Origin: Dehalococcoidia bacterium
GTDB taxonomy: Bacteria; Chloroflexota; Dehalococcoidia; Bin125
Length of the DNA: 64,000 nucleotides
NCBI GenBank assembly: GCA_022825265.1
Contig: JAJDXE010000013.1
Span: 248,001-312,000, forward strand
Direction: 5' to 3'
Both the position numbers and the translations under genes were made by a program. The notes under the pieces were generated by a model. The model did not search any database. It was not told the DNA's origin and saw nothing but the letters and a program-made list of their open reading frames with translations. Positions 1 to 8,082 of the stretch are shown piece by piece; within the stretch, counting starts at the first letter, position 1, and each line of letters opens with the position of its first letter.

Positions 1-1479
1 GTAGGCCCGCGCGGAGGCGACCAGGATGTCCTGGTCGGCCGCGCGACCGGTGTGCGTCGCGCCGTCGACGAGGATGCGGATGGTTACATCACCCTGGGCG
101 TCGAGGCCCTCCGTGATGCTGGAGACGCTGTACTCCTCCAGCTCGTCGGCAACGCCGGTCAGCTCGCGGATCGTCTGATAAATCGCATCCACGGGACCGG
201 TGCCGGTCTTCGTGCCGGAGCGCTCCTCGTCCTCGGGCGAGCGCAAGGTGACGTTCGCCGAGGGCGTTGAGGTTGTGCCGGCGGAGATGTCGATCGAGAC
301 GAGCTGCCAGCCCTCGGTCGGCTGACCGAGGCGGTCCATCACAATCGCCTCGAGGTCGCGGTCGTCGACGACCGTCTTGCGGTCGGCGAGTTGCTGGAAC
401 CGCTCGAAGGCGGCCTTCAACTCGTCGCCGTCCAGTTCGTAACCGAGATCTTCGAGTCGCGAGCGGAAGCCGGCGCGGCCGGACAGCTTGGACAGCACGA
501 ACTGCGAACCCTCGACCCAGCCGACTTCCTTGGGGTCCATGATCTCGTAGGTCTCGCGCATCTTGACCACGCCGTCCTGGTGAATCCCGGACTGGTGGCG
601 GAAGGCGTTGAGGCCGACGATCGCCTTGTTCGGCTGGACGTGCATGCCGGCGAACTCCTGGACCATGCGCGAGGCCGGCACCAGGTACTGCGGATCGACG
701 CCGATCTCGACGCCGAGGTGGTCAGCGCGGGTGCGGATCGACATCACGGTCTCTTCCAGCGAGGTGTTGCCGGCGCGCTCGCCGAGACCGTTGATCGTAC
801 ATTCCACTTGACGCGCGCCGGCGCCTACCGCTGCGATCGAATTCGCAGTCGACAGGCCCAGGTCGTTGTGGCAATGCACCGAGACGACGACATTGTCGGC
901 GCCGGGAACATCCTCAAGGATGCCGGTGATGAAACGGGCGAACTCGTCGGGGATCGCGTAGCCGACGGTGTCGGGGATGTTGATCGTGGTGGCGCCGGCC
1001 TCGATCACCTCGCGCAGCATGCGGCGGACGAAGTCGACGTCGGAGCGAGTCGCGTCCATCGGCGAGAACTCGACGTCGCTCGTGTACTGCTTGGCGCGCG
1101 CGACCATCTCGCGGGCCTGCTGCAGCACCGACTCGCGGTCCTTGCGCAGTTGGTGCGCGATGTGGATGTCGGAGGAGGAGAGGAAGACGTGGATCCGCGG
1201 ATTCTCGGCGTCGCGGATCGCCTCCCAGCCCTGGTCGACGTCGTTGGGCACGGCCCGGCAGAGCGTGGCGATCTGCGTGCCGCGGACTTCGCGGGCGATG
1301 CGATTGACAGCGTCGAAGTCGGCCGGCGAGGCGGCGGCGAAGCCGGCCTCGATGCAGTCGACGCCCATGCGCTCGAGCAGCTTGGCGATCTGCAGCTTCT
1401 CCTCGGCGGAGAAGGAGACGCCCGCGGCCTGTTCACCGTCGCGCAGGGTGGTATCAAAGATTCGGACTCGGTCAGCCAT
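1..1479 (-). CDS. leuA: 2-isopropylmalate synthase, 3' end cut by window edge
   Basis: Condenses acetyl-CoA with 2-oxoisovalerate, the first committed step of leucine synthesis in the cytoplasm. I translated the minus strand from the ATG at 1479. The N-terminus has the DTTLRDGEQ motif (residues 9-17) of the HMGL/DRE-TIM metallolyase superfamily, followed by a metal-binding SVHCHNDLG segment and a CTINGLGERAGN signature. The C-terminal part runs into the regulatory leucine-binding domain. The 493 visible codons are close to full length for a family of about 510-520 residues, so only a short C-terminus should be missing. An AGGAG lies about 8 nt upstream of the start. The ~370 nt upstream hold two copies of a structured element that may be a leader. 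Family assignment is firm; citramalate synthase is a less likely alternative. Confidence 0.93.
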   Translation of the reverse strand, partial: MADRVRIFDTTLRDGEQAAGVSFSAEEKLQIAKLLERMGVDCIEAGFAAASPADFDAVNRIAREVRGTQIATLCRAVPNDVDQGWEAIRDAENPRIHVFLSSSDIHIAHQLRKDRESVLQQAREMVARAKQYTSDVEFSPMDATRSDVDFVRRMLREVIEAGATTINIPDTVGYAIPDEFARFITGILEDVPGADNVVVSVHCHNDLGLSTANSIAAVGAGARQVECTINGLGERAGNTSLEETVMSIRTRADHLGVEIGVDPQYLVPASRMVQEFAGMHVQPNKAIVGLNAFRHQSGIHQDGVVKMRETYEIMDPKEVGWVEGSQFVLSKLSGRAGFRSRLEDLGYELDGDELKAAFERFQQLADRKTVVDDRDLEAIVMDRLGQPTEGWQLVSIDISAGTTSTPSANVTLRSPEDEERSGTKTGTGPVDAIYQTIRELTGVADELEEYSVSSITEGLDAQGDVTIRILVDGATHTGRAADQDILVASARAY

Positions 1480-1550
1480 ATCGGGAACTCCTGTGGTCGG
1501 AACAAGGATCGCAAGAAAACAGAGACGCGGCCACCGACCGGCGGCCCTTC

Positions 1551-1612
1551 ATCAGGCCCCGAGCACTCCGCGGGCGACGGCCCGCGGTTCAGCTCCTCCA
1601 AGCACACACTGC
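1551..1612 (-). ncRNA. Leader-like element copy 1 upstream of leuA
   Basis: About 60 nt on the leuA strand, strongly similar to a second copy at 1797-1857. It can fold into an inner hairpin (1568-1587, 8-bp perfect stem, 4-nt loop). An outer GAGC/GCUC stem (1561-1564 with 1592-1595) encloses it. A TATAGT-like -10 box sits a few bases upstream on the same strand, so the element would lie at the 5' end of a leuA transcript. There is no T-box consensus and no U-run after the hairpin. It could be a riboswitch or attenuator, a dispersed repeat, or the start of a short reading frame. Function unknown. Confidence 0.4.
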
Positions 1613-1694
1613 TTCATACTGCGTACTATAGGGGACGCTCAAAGAGGAAGTGAGTCGCGACGACCACAATCGCGACGATGAAGTGGAGGCGGTG

Positions 1695-1847
1695 ATGCCC
1701 GACCTGACCGAACTGATCGCAAGCGCACCCTGGCGGGAGGCGGTGACCTACCGCGAGACCTGGCCGCACGAGTACGTGATGAGCACGCGGCTGCTTACCA
1801 AGCCTCGAGCGCTCGGCGGGGAACTGCCCCCAGTTCAGCTCTTCTAA
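1695..1847 (+). pseudogene. Truncated gene, N-terminal remnant of an uncharacterised protein
   Basis: A 50-codon frame starts at ATG 1695 with a well placed GGAGG (1684-1688). The first ~33 residues (containing SAPWREAVTYRETWPHEYV) look like the conserved N-terminus of a longer uncharacterised bacterial protein family. From there the frame runs straight into the leader-like element at 1797-1857 and stops. The good ribosome-binding site and family-like start, followed by an abrupt switch into repeat sequence, suggest a gene cut by recombination or insertion at the repeat. Family recognition is from memory and should be treated as tentative. Confidence 0.45.
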
Positions 1848-1857
1848 GGACAAACTG
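1797..1857 (-). ncRNA. Leader-like element copy 2
   Basis: Second copy of the element at 1551-1612, same orientation, about 245 bp away. It keeps the GAGC/GCUC outer stem (1807-1810 with 1838-1841) and an inner G-run/C-run hairpin (1818-1821 with 1827-1830), although the inner sequence differs. On the minus strand a TTGACT sits about 18-19 nt before a CATAAC just upstream of the element, so this copy also seems to follow a promoter. It overlaps the end of the truncated gene at 1695. Confidence 0.4.
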
Positions 1858-1920
1858 CGTTATGGTTCCGCGTTTGGAGGCGGAGTCAAGAGCATCAATG
1901 AGGGCAGGCCACGAAGCGCT

Positions 1921-1937
1921 TGCCATTCACGATGGCA
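1921..1937. promoter_or_regulatory. Palindromic candidate operator of the HigB/HigA pair
   Basis: TGCCAT-tcacg-ATGGCA is a perfect inverted repeat 67 bp upstream of the toxin start. A TAGAAT -10-like box follows at 1947-1952. HigA-type antitoxins usually repress their own promoter by binding such palindromes, so this is the natural candidate site. Assignment is by position and symmetry only. Confidence 0.45.
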
Positions 1938-2004
1938 TGGTCCATGTAGAATGAGCGGACCGAATCAGGCTGCGTGTACTGTGTCCAGCCGGAGGTAACA
2001 ACCG

Positions 2005-2325
2005 TTGGACATTCTGTTCCGCACGAAGGACCTTCGAGAGGAGGCACTTGACGAGCGGAAGGCCCGAACCGCGCACGGGAAAGCAATGGGGCGCAAGTAT
2101 CTCAAGGCTGTGCAGTTTCTCGAAGCCTGCTCCACGGTTCAGGAGATTCGTCGAGTAAGGACATGGCGATTCCATGCCCTAAAGGGCACCTTGGAGGGGT
2201 ACTACGCAATTGACCTGAATCGGAAGAAAGGGGTCCGACTACGGATGAGTTTTCCCGAGGGCTTGGGCGGGAAACTGCTCTGTATTGAAATGGTTGACAC
2301 AACCCATCACAAGAAGGGCAGTTGA
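2005..2325 (+). CDS. HigB-family (RelE-like) toxin
   Basis: A 106-residue basic protein with the RelE/HigB mRNA-interferase layout. The central WRFHALKGTLEGYYAIDLN segment and the later VRLRMSF strand match the beta-sheet core of the family. HigB-type toxins cleave mRNA at the ribosome and are neutralised by an HTH antitoxin encoded downstream, the order seen here. The start is a TTG, chosen because a strong GGAGGT (1991-1995 region) lies 9 nt upstream. The next gene begins 8 nt after its stop, so the pair is probably one operon. An upstream palindrome may be the operator. Confidence 0.72.
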   Translation: MDILFRTKDLREEALDERKARTAHGKAMGRKYLKAVQFLEACSTVQEIRRVRTWRFHALKGTLEGYYAIDLNRKKGVRLRMSFPEGLGGKLLCIEMVDTTHHKKGS

Positions 2326-2332
2326 CGGACCA

Positions 2333-3418
2333 GTGAAACAGAATCGGGCTATCCACCCAGGCGAATTCTTGCTTGATGACCTCGAAGAGCTCGAACTAAC
2401 ATGCGACGAGCTCGCCGAGAGGATGGGGCGTCCCCCAACCTCAATTGAGCGGGTGCTAAAGGGACGTGCGCGAATCACCAGGCCCCTAGCGCGGGACTTG
2501 GAGAGGGCCATTGCAACGCCAGCGAAGATATGGTTGAAGCTGCAAGCGAGCTATGACGAAGCAATCGATCGCCTCTCAACAGACCCCCTAGTGCGGGAGG
2601 ACCTCGCTCTCCTGGACGAAATTCCGTGGCGAGAGTTTCGAAAGGCCGGATGGATTCGAGATCCTGGGACCGATGTGGAGAGGGTGGGAGAACTTCGAAC
2701 GCTCTATGACGTCGAGACACTCTGCGGCATTGAGAACTCTCAGCACGCCGCCGCATTCCGAATCTCCAAGGGCACCGACTTCAACGCATGGGCGGTGGCC
2801 GCTTGGGTTCAAGAGGGAGTATGGCAAACGCTGGATCGACAGAAGTCGAGCGAGTATGACGGATTTCCAAGCTTCGATCGCGAGAGATTTGCGGAAAGAA
2901 TTCCACTCCTTCGATCGCTGACTCTCCGGGAGCGATTTTGGCCAAGAATGCGAGATCTGTGTGCTGAGTCGGGAATCGCGCTTGAGTTTGTGCCGAATGT
3001 CAAGAAATCTGGGGCGAACGGGGTGACCTACTGGATAGCACCGAACTCTCCCGTCATCCAGCTCTCCCTCTTTCGCAAGCGGGCGGATATCTTCTGGTTT
3101 ACTTTCTTCCACGAGGCTGGACACCTATTGCTCCACGAAGCGGATGATTTCTTCATCAACCTTGATGAGAAGAAGCGCACTGACGAAAAGGAGTTGGAAG
3201 CGGATCGATTTGCAGCGGACACTTTGATTTCGCCCGCGGATTATCAGAGCTTTGCTGCAGCGGGCAAGTTCAGCCACCATTCGATCATTGACTTTGCTCA
3301 GTCGGTTGGCGTTCATCCCGGCGTTGTCGTCGGTCGTCTTCACCACGAGAACCTGCTGAGACGCGACTTTCGTAACGATCTCCGTTTCTCTCTGACCGAG
3401 TCCATGTTCAGCGACTGA
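2333..3418 (+). CDS. HigA-type antitoxin fused to an ImmA/IrrE-like metallopeptidase
   Basis: A 361-residue protein. The N-terminus (AIHPGEFLLDDLEEL, then an XRE helix-turn-helix at about 19-46) is typical of HigA antitoxins that bind the upstream toxin and operator. The C-terminal half is a DUF955/IrrE-type zinc peptidase with HEAGH at about 260-264 and a downstream ELEADRFA segment that supplies the third ligand and family signature. The GTG at 2333 is preferred over an in-frame TTG at 2285 because it leaves an 8-nt gap after the toxin, whereas TTG would overlap it by 41 nt. The peptidase may remove the antitoxin or another regulator under stress; that is inference. Confidence 0.75.
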   Translation: MKQNRAIHPGEFLLDDLEELELTCDELAERMGRPPTSIERVLKGRARITRPLARDLERAIATPAKIWLKLQASYDEAIDRLSTDPLVREDLALLDEIPWREFRKAGWIRDPGTDVERVGELRTLYDVETLCGIENSQHAAAFRISKGTDFNAWAVAAWVQEGVWQTLDRQKSSEYDGFPSFDRERFAERIPLLRSLTLRERFWPRMRDLCAESGIALEFVPNVKKSGANGVTYWIAPNSPVIQLSLFRKRADIFWFTFFHEAGHLLLHEADDFFINLDEKKRTDEKELEADRFAADTLISPADYQSFAAAGKFSHHSIIDFAQSVGVHPGVVVGRLHHENLLRRDFRNDLRFSLTESMFSD

Positions 3419-3516
3419 TCCAAGCGCATAGCGACTCCAGTTTCTCTATCCTCTGAGCAACCGTTGATTGCGCGTACGCGCGCGGTCTGGATCGCTTCGA
3501 GCGCTTGGAGATTCCG

Positions 3517-5247
3517 ATGGCGAAGTTTGACGTTCTGATTCGCGGGGGGACTGTGGTCGATGGCACCAGCGTGCCCCGATTTGCGGCCGATGTGGGGATC
3601 AAGGACGGCGTTGTCGCCCAGGTTGGCGGCAAGATGGACCCGGCGGACGCCGAGCAGCTGCTCGATGCCGACGGTCTGATCGTTGCGCCGGGCTTCGTCG
3701 ACCTGCACACGCACTACGACGCGCAGATCCAATGGGACCCGTACTGCACAATCTCGGGCTGGCACGGCGTGACGTCGGTGGTGCTGGGCAACTGCGGCTT
3801 CGGCTTTGCTCCGGTGCGCGAGGAAGAGCGCGACCGGGCGATGCTGACGATGTCGCGGACGGAGGCGATTCCCTTTGACTCGATGAAGGAGGGGATGATC
3901 TGGGACTGGATCACGTTCCCGGAGTTCCTCGATACGCTCGACCGGATTCCCAAGGGCGTGAATTGCCTGTCGTACATGCCGCTCGCGCCTCTGATGACTT
4001 GGGTGATGGGTCTCGAGGCTGCCAAGTCGCGGCGCGCGAACGATGACGAGATCGCCGAGATGAAGCGCCTGCTCAATGAGGCGATGGACGCCGGGGCCTG
4101 CGGTTGGTCGACCCAGCGGCTAGGCGATAACTCGGTCCAGGCCGACTACGACGGCACGCCGATGGTGACCGACATCATGTCGGACAGCGAATGTCTGGCA
4201 TTGGCGGAAGTGCTGGCTGAGCGAGACGAGGGCTTCATTCAGATCACCCAGTTCACCGGCGACCTGGACAAGGATCTCGAGTTCCAGTCGGAGCTCGCCG
4301 CGACGGCGAAGCGGCCCATCCTGCACAACCTGATCGCGGTCAACCCGAAGAATCCCGACCTGCATCGCAACCGGATGAAGTGGCTGGAGGAATGCAACGC
4401 CCGCGGCGAGCGCATCTTCGGCCAGGCCGCCACGATCCGCGCCGCCTTCACCTTCACGCTCGAGGACTGGAACCTCTACGATTCCTCGCCGGCCTGGAAC
4501 TACGCCACCACCGGCACGCGCGAGGAGAAGAAAGCCAAGATGGCCGATCCGGAAGTGCGGGAGCGAATCATCGACGAGATCGATGAGGCGATCAAGAAGC
4601 TCGGCCAGACCCAGGCGCTGGGCGGCCCGATCGATGAACTCCTGATCCAGGACCTCGCCCACCAGGACGAACTGGAAGAGTACGTCGGAATGACTGTCGG
4701 CCAGGTGGCCGAGATTCGTGGTTACCACCCGGTCCACGCGATGCTCGACCTTGCCTTGGAGACCGACCTGCAGGCCGAGTTCCTGACGCCGATGCGCGAG
4801 CAGAACGACGAGTGGACGGCCGAGATGATCACCTCGCCGTACACGATCCCGGGCGTCTCCGACGGCGGTGCGCACACCAAGTTCCTGACCGCCGGTTCGT
4901 ACCCGACCGACTTCCTCATGTGGCTGGTTCGCGACACCGGACAGCTCTCGCTGGAGGAGGCCCACTATCGGTTGAGCAACCTGCCAGCGCGAGCGGCGGG
5001 TTTCCGCGATCGCGGCACGCTGGTCGAGGGCGCTCCGGCCGACGTGGTCGTCTACGACCTCGACGCGCTGAACATCACTCCGGAGTGGACCGGCGAGGTC
5101 GTCTACGACTTCCCGGGCGGCGAGTGGCGCCGCGTCCAGCGGCCGGAAGGCTACCGCTGGATCCTGGTCAACGGCGAGGTCACATTCGAGGACGGCGAAT
5201 CGACCGGCAGCACGCCGGGCAAGCTGCTGCGACACGGACGCGGCTGA
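3517..5247 (+). CDS. N-acyl-D-amino-acid deacylase-type amidohydrolase, copy 1
   Basis: A 576-residue cytoplasmic metal-dependent hydrolase of the amidohydrolase superfamily (D-aminoacylase/D-hydantoinase branch). The N-terminal beta-sandwich strand (DVLIRGGTVVDGT) is followed by the metal motif GFVDLHTHYD (His64, His66). A C-terminal SDGGAHTKF carries the conserved Asp, and a final composite strand follows. The start is ATG 3517, with GGAG 6 nt upstream. An 80-90% similar paralogue follows 47 bp downstream, probably in the same transcript. The substrate cannot be read from sequence: N-acylated D-amino acids are the usual guess, but many members act on other amides. Confidence 0.82.
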   Translation: MAKFDVLIRGGTVVDGTSVPRFAADVGIKDGVVAQVGGKMDPADAEQLLDADGLIVAPGFVDLHTHYDAQIQWDPYCTISGWHGVTSVVLGNCGFGFAPVREEERDRAMLTMSRTEAIPFDSMKEGMIWDWITFPEFLDTLDRIPKGVNCLSYMPLAPLMTWVMGLEAAKSRRANDDEIAEMKRLLNEAMDAGACGWSTQRLGDNSVQADYDGTPMVTDIMSDSECLALAEVLAERDEGFIQITQFTGDLDKDLEFQSELAATAKRPILHNLIAVNPKNPDLHRNRMKWLEECNARGERIFGQAATIRAAFTFTLEDWNLYDSSPAWNYATTGTREEKKAKMADPEVRERIIDEIDEAIKKLGQTQALGGPIDELLIQDLAHQDELEEYVGMTVGQVAEIRGYHPVHAMLDLALETDLQAEFLTPMREQNDEWTAEMITSPYTIPGVSDGGAHTKFLTAGSYPTDFLMWLVRDTGQLSLEEAHYRLSNLPARAAGFRDRGTLVEGAPADVVVYDLDALNITPEWTGEVVYDFPGGEWRRVQRPEGYRWILVNGEVTFEDGESTGSTPGKLLRHGRG

Positions 5248-5294
5248 TCGCTCATAATCACGACACAAGGAAACAGGCACCGAAGGAGACTGAG

Positions 5295-7025
5295 ATGGCG
5301 AAGTTTGACGTACTGATTCGCGGCGGCACCGTGGTGGACGGGACTCGTGTCCCTCGGTTTGTCGCCGATGTCGGCATCAAGGATGGCGTCGTCGCCCAAA
5401 TTGGCGGCCGGATGGATCCGATGGACGCCGACCAGGTGCTTGAGGCCGACGGCAAGATCGTGGCGCCCGGGTTTGTCGACCTGCACACCCACTACGACGC
5501 GCAGATCCAGTGGGATCCGTACTGCACGATCTCGGGCTGGCACGGTGTGACTTCGGTGGTGCTGGGCAACTGCGGTTTCGGCTTCGCGCCGGTGCGACCG
5601 GAAGAGCGTGACCGCTCGATGTTGACCATGTCCCGTACCGAGGCGATCCCGTTCGACTCGATGAAGGAAGGCATGATCTGGGACTGGATTTCCTTCCCTG
5701 AGTGGCTGGACACCCTGGACCGAATCCCCAAGGGCGTGAATTGCCTCTCGTACATGCCGATCGCCCCGCTGATGATCTGGGTGATGGGCCTTGAGGCGGC
5801 CAAGAGCCGTCGCGCGACCGACGACGAGATCGCCGAGATGCAGCGTCTGTTGCATGAGGCGATGGACGCCGGCGCCTGCGGTTGGTCAACCCAGCGGCTG
5901 GGCGAGAACTCGGTCCAGGCCGACTACGACGGCACCCCGATGGTGACCGACATCATGTCGGACAACGAATGCCTCGCCCTCGCTGAGGTCCTCCGAGACC
6001 GCGACGAAGGCTTCATCCAGATCACGCAGGCGACCGGCGACATCAAGTCAGACCTTGCCTTTGAGGCGAAGCTGGCCGAGGTCTCGGGCCGGCCGATCCT
6101 GCACAACGTGATCGCGCCGAGCATGCAGCGACCGGACGCGCACACGAAGTCGCTCAAGTGGCTGCACGAGTGCAACGACCGCGGCGAGCGCATCTTCGGG
6201 CAGGCCTTCACGATCCGCTCGGCCTTCGCTTACACGCTCGAAGACTGGAACCTCTACGACTCGTCGCCGGCCTGGAACTACGCCACGACCGGCACGATCG
6301 AAGAGAAAATGGAGAAGTTCGCCGACCCCGGTGTCCGAATGCGGCTCAAGGCCGAAATGGACGACGCGATTGAGAAGCTCGGCCAGACGCAGGCCATCGG
6401 CGGCTCAATCGAGAGAGTCATGATCCAGCACCTCGAGGCCAAGCCTGAGCTGGAAGAGTACGTCGGACTGACGCTCGCCCAGGTCGGCGAGAAGATGGGC
6501 AAGCACCCGATCGACGCGATGCTCGATCTGGCCCTCGCCACAGACCTCAAGGCCGAGTTCCTGACCGAAGTCACGAACGCCAACGAGGAGCACATGGCCG
6601 AGATCATGGAATCGCCGTACACGATTCCCGGCGTCTCGGACGGCGGCGCGCACACCAAGTTCCTCACCGCCGGTTCGTACCCGACCGATTTCCTCATGTG
6701 GATGGTCCGCGACACGGGCAAGATCACGCTCGAGGAAGCGCACTACCGGCTGTCGTACCTGCCGGCCCGCGCAGGCGGGTTCACCAACCGCGGATCACTG
6801 GTCGAGGGCGCACCGGCTGACGTGGTCGTCTACGACCTCGACGAACTGAAGCTCGATCCCGAGTTCCAGGGCGAGATCGTCTTCGACTTCCCCGGAGGCG
6901 AATGGCGCCGAGTCCAGAAGCCGCACGGCTACAAGTGGATCCTCGTCAACGGCGAAGTCACGATGCAGGACGGCCAGGAGACCGGTGCCACGCCGGGCAA
7001 GCTGCTGCGTCACGGTCGGGGGTAA
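5295..7025 (+). CDS. N-acyl-D-amino-acid deacylase-type amidohydrolase, copy 2
   Basis: Tandem paralogue of the preceding gene, also exactly 576 residues, with the same GFVDLHTHYD metal motif, SDGGAHTKF motif and C-terminus (TPGKLLRHGRG). The two differ most between about residues 245 and 390, which may alter substrate range. The start is ATG 5295 with an AAGGAGA 5-6 nt upstream; the frame stays open far upstream into the first gene, but nothing supports an earlier start. Equal length and near collinearity point to recent duplication followed by divergence. Confidence 0.82.
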   Translation: MAKFDVLIRGGTVVDGTRVPRFVADVGIKDGVVAQIGGRMDPMDADQVLEADGKIVAPGFVDLHTHYDAQIQWDPYCTISGWHGVTSVVLGNCGFGFAPVRPEERDRSMLTMSRTEAIPFDSMKEGMIWDWISFPEWLDTLDRIPKGVNCLSYMPIAPLMIWVMGLEAAKSRRATDDEIAEMQRLLHEAMDAGACGWSTQRLGENSVQADYDGTPMVTDIMSDNECLALAEVLRDRDEGFIQITQATGDIKSDLAFEAKLAEVSGRPILHNVIAPSMQRPDAHTKSLKWLHECNDRGERIFGQAFTIRSAFAYTLEDWNLYDSSPAWNYATTGTIEEKMEKFADPGVRMRLKAEMDDAIEKLGQTQAIGGSIERVMIQHLEAKPELEEYVGLTLAQVGEKMGKHPIDAMLDLALATDLKAEFLTEVTNANEEHMAEIMESPYTIPGVSDGGAHTKFLTAGSYPTDFLMWMVRDTGKITLEEAHYRLSYLPARAGGFTNRGSLVEGAPADVVVYDLDELKLDPEFQGEIVFDFPGGEWRRVQKPHGYKWILVNGEVTMQDGQETGATPGKLLRHGRG

Positions 7026-7067
7026 TGGCGAAGCCAACTGTCCGTGCTGCCGCGATAAGGTGGCAGC

Positions 7068-7813
7068 ATGGACAGTTTCTCTAGGGGTCAGATCGATCGG
7101 CTTGGCTCGCGTCTCAGACGCGAGGGCTCCACTAGCCCCGACGACTCCAGAATGTACGTGGATTGGAGCGCCAGCTTCGAAGACTCACTGCGAGAAGTGG
7201 AGTTCATTGTTGTCCGTGCCGCAGAGCGCGCCGAGGTGTCCTTGAGCAAACGAACCGGCCGAATCAAGCAGTTGTATTCGGTGATTGCCAAACTCCGTCG
7301 AATGCCAACGAAACTGTCCAGCTTGGACGATATCGCCGGAGTACGTGCAGTGATGCAGTCCGACAGAGATGTCAATGCTCTGGTGTTGCAATTGGCGGCG
7401 CCCAGGTCAAACGAGTCAGGGACTATCGCGAGAGTGATCGCAACGGATACCGCGCGGTCCACCTGACCTTGCTGAGCGAATCTGGCAAGTCGGTCGAGTT
7501 GCAACTGAGGACCGAGATTCAACACGTCTGGGCTGGGCTGAGCGAACGCCGCGCTGCCGTCGTCGATCACGCCGTGAAGCATGGCGGCGGTCCGCCAAAG
7601 GAGCAGGAGGTCCTCATGGGTCTGTCGATAGCGGGACGTGTGTTGGACCTGCGCCAGGTCGAACTCGACAGCAGACGCGAGCGCGGAGACATGTGGCCCC
7701 ACGAGCCCGACCTGACGGAACAGGCGCTCATGGAAGAGCAGCGAGCGCTGCGCTCCGAGATCGAGCAGTTCACCGGCATCTGCGATTGGTACGCTGGGAG
7801 AGGACGGATCTAA
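7068..7813 (+). pseudogene. RelA/SpoT-domain nucleotidyltransferase, frameshifted
   Basis: The first frame (7068 to about 7400) gives the start of a RelA/SpoT synthetase domain: GRIKQLYSVIAKLRR followed by LDDIAGVRAV. The second half is in another frame: QVKRVRDYRESDRNGYRAVHL, then VELQLRTEIQHVWAGL, the classic substrate-binding and Q-L-R-T-E core. The switch lies near 7390-7405 and needs one lost or two gained bases. The repaired product would be about 248 residues, a single-domain synthetase rather than a long RelA/SpoT. Its stop is 2 nt before an 88-residue gene. This could be true decay or an assembly error; no slippery heptamer is visible. Confidence 0.7.
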
Positions 7814-7815
7814 GC

Positions 7816-8082
7816 ATGCCCTATTTCCTGCTCTACTACGACAACGACGAAGATCGCGCTACGGTCCGCCGCTTTGACGACCGCCAAGAGGCATATGCGG
7901 CGCTCACGAGCGGCACGATAGGCAAACCGCCTGAGGATGAATTGGTGCTGTTCATCACCGATTCCGAGGAGACGCTGCGCCGCACGCACCCGCGTTACTT
8001 CTACTCCGAGATCGAGATGGCTCAGCAGGCGGCCGAGCGAATCTTGAGCAAGTACGAGGCTCCCGTCGCTCAAAGCGACTAA
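7816..8082 (+). CDS. Small hypothetical protein next to the RelA/SpoT-domain gene
   Basis: An 88-residue acidic protein with no family I recognise. It begins MPYFLLYYDNDEDRATV, has no signal peptide or membrane segment, and looks like a small alpha/beta fold. ATG 7816 lies 2 nt after the stop of the RelA/SpoT-domain gene, which suggests translational coupling. Small alarmone synthetases of the toxSAS type are paired with short antitoxins, so this could be such a partner, but there is no sequence evidence for that role. Its TAA overlaps the stop codon of the convergent sulfatase gene (shared ctaa). Confidence 0.5.
   Translation: MPYFLLYYDNDEDRATVRRFDDRQEAYAALTSGTIGKPPEDELVLFITDSEETLRRTHPRYFYSEIEMAQQAAERILSKYEAPVAQSD

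Larger units (their letters stand above)
1480..2004. other. Non-coding tract between leuA and the toxin-antitoxin pair
   Basis: About 525 bp without an intact gene. It holds two leader-like elements, one truncated gene, and a perfect palindrome at 1921-1937 just ahead of the toxin gene. No tRNA, insertion-sequence end or transposase is visible. Confidence 0.6.

Noticed and set aside
391..1653. 420-codon open frame on the plus strand
   Set aside because: It is antisense to leuA, which is fully supported by motifs on the minus strand.
1551..1857. Integron attC sites around a gene cassette
   Set aside because: The pair lacks paired core sites of the GTTRRRY/RYYYAAC type and there is no integrase in the window.
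4812..5294. Upstream extension of the second amidohydrolase by about 160 codons
   Set aside because: The extension overlaps the first amidohydrolase in another frame; the ATG at 5295 has a proper ribosome-binding site and matches the start of the paralogue.
7380..7410. Programmed ribosomal frameshift in the RelA/SpoT-domain gene
   Set aside because: No slippery heptamer or following stem-loop is apparent; plain mutation or sequencing error is simpler.
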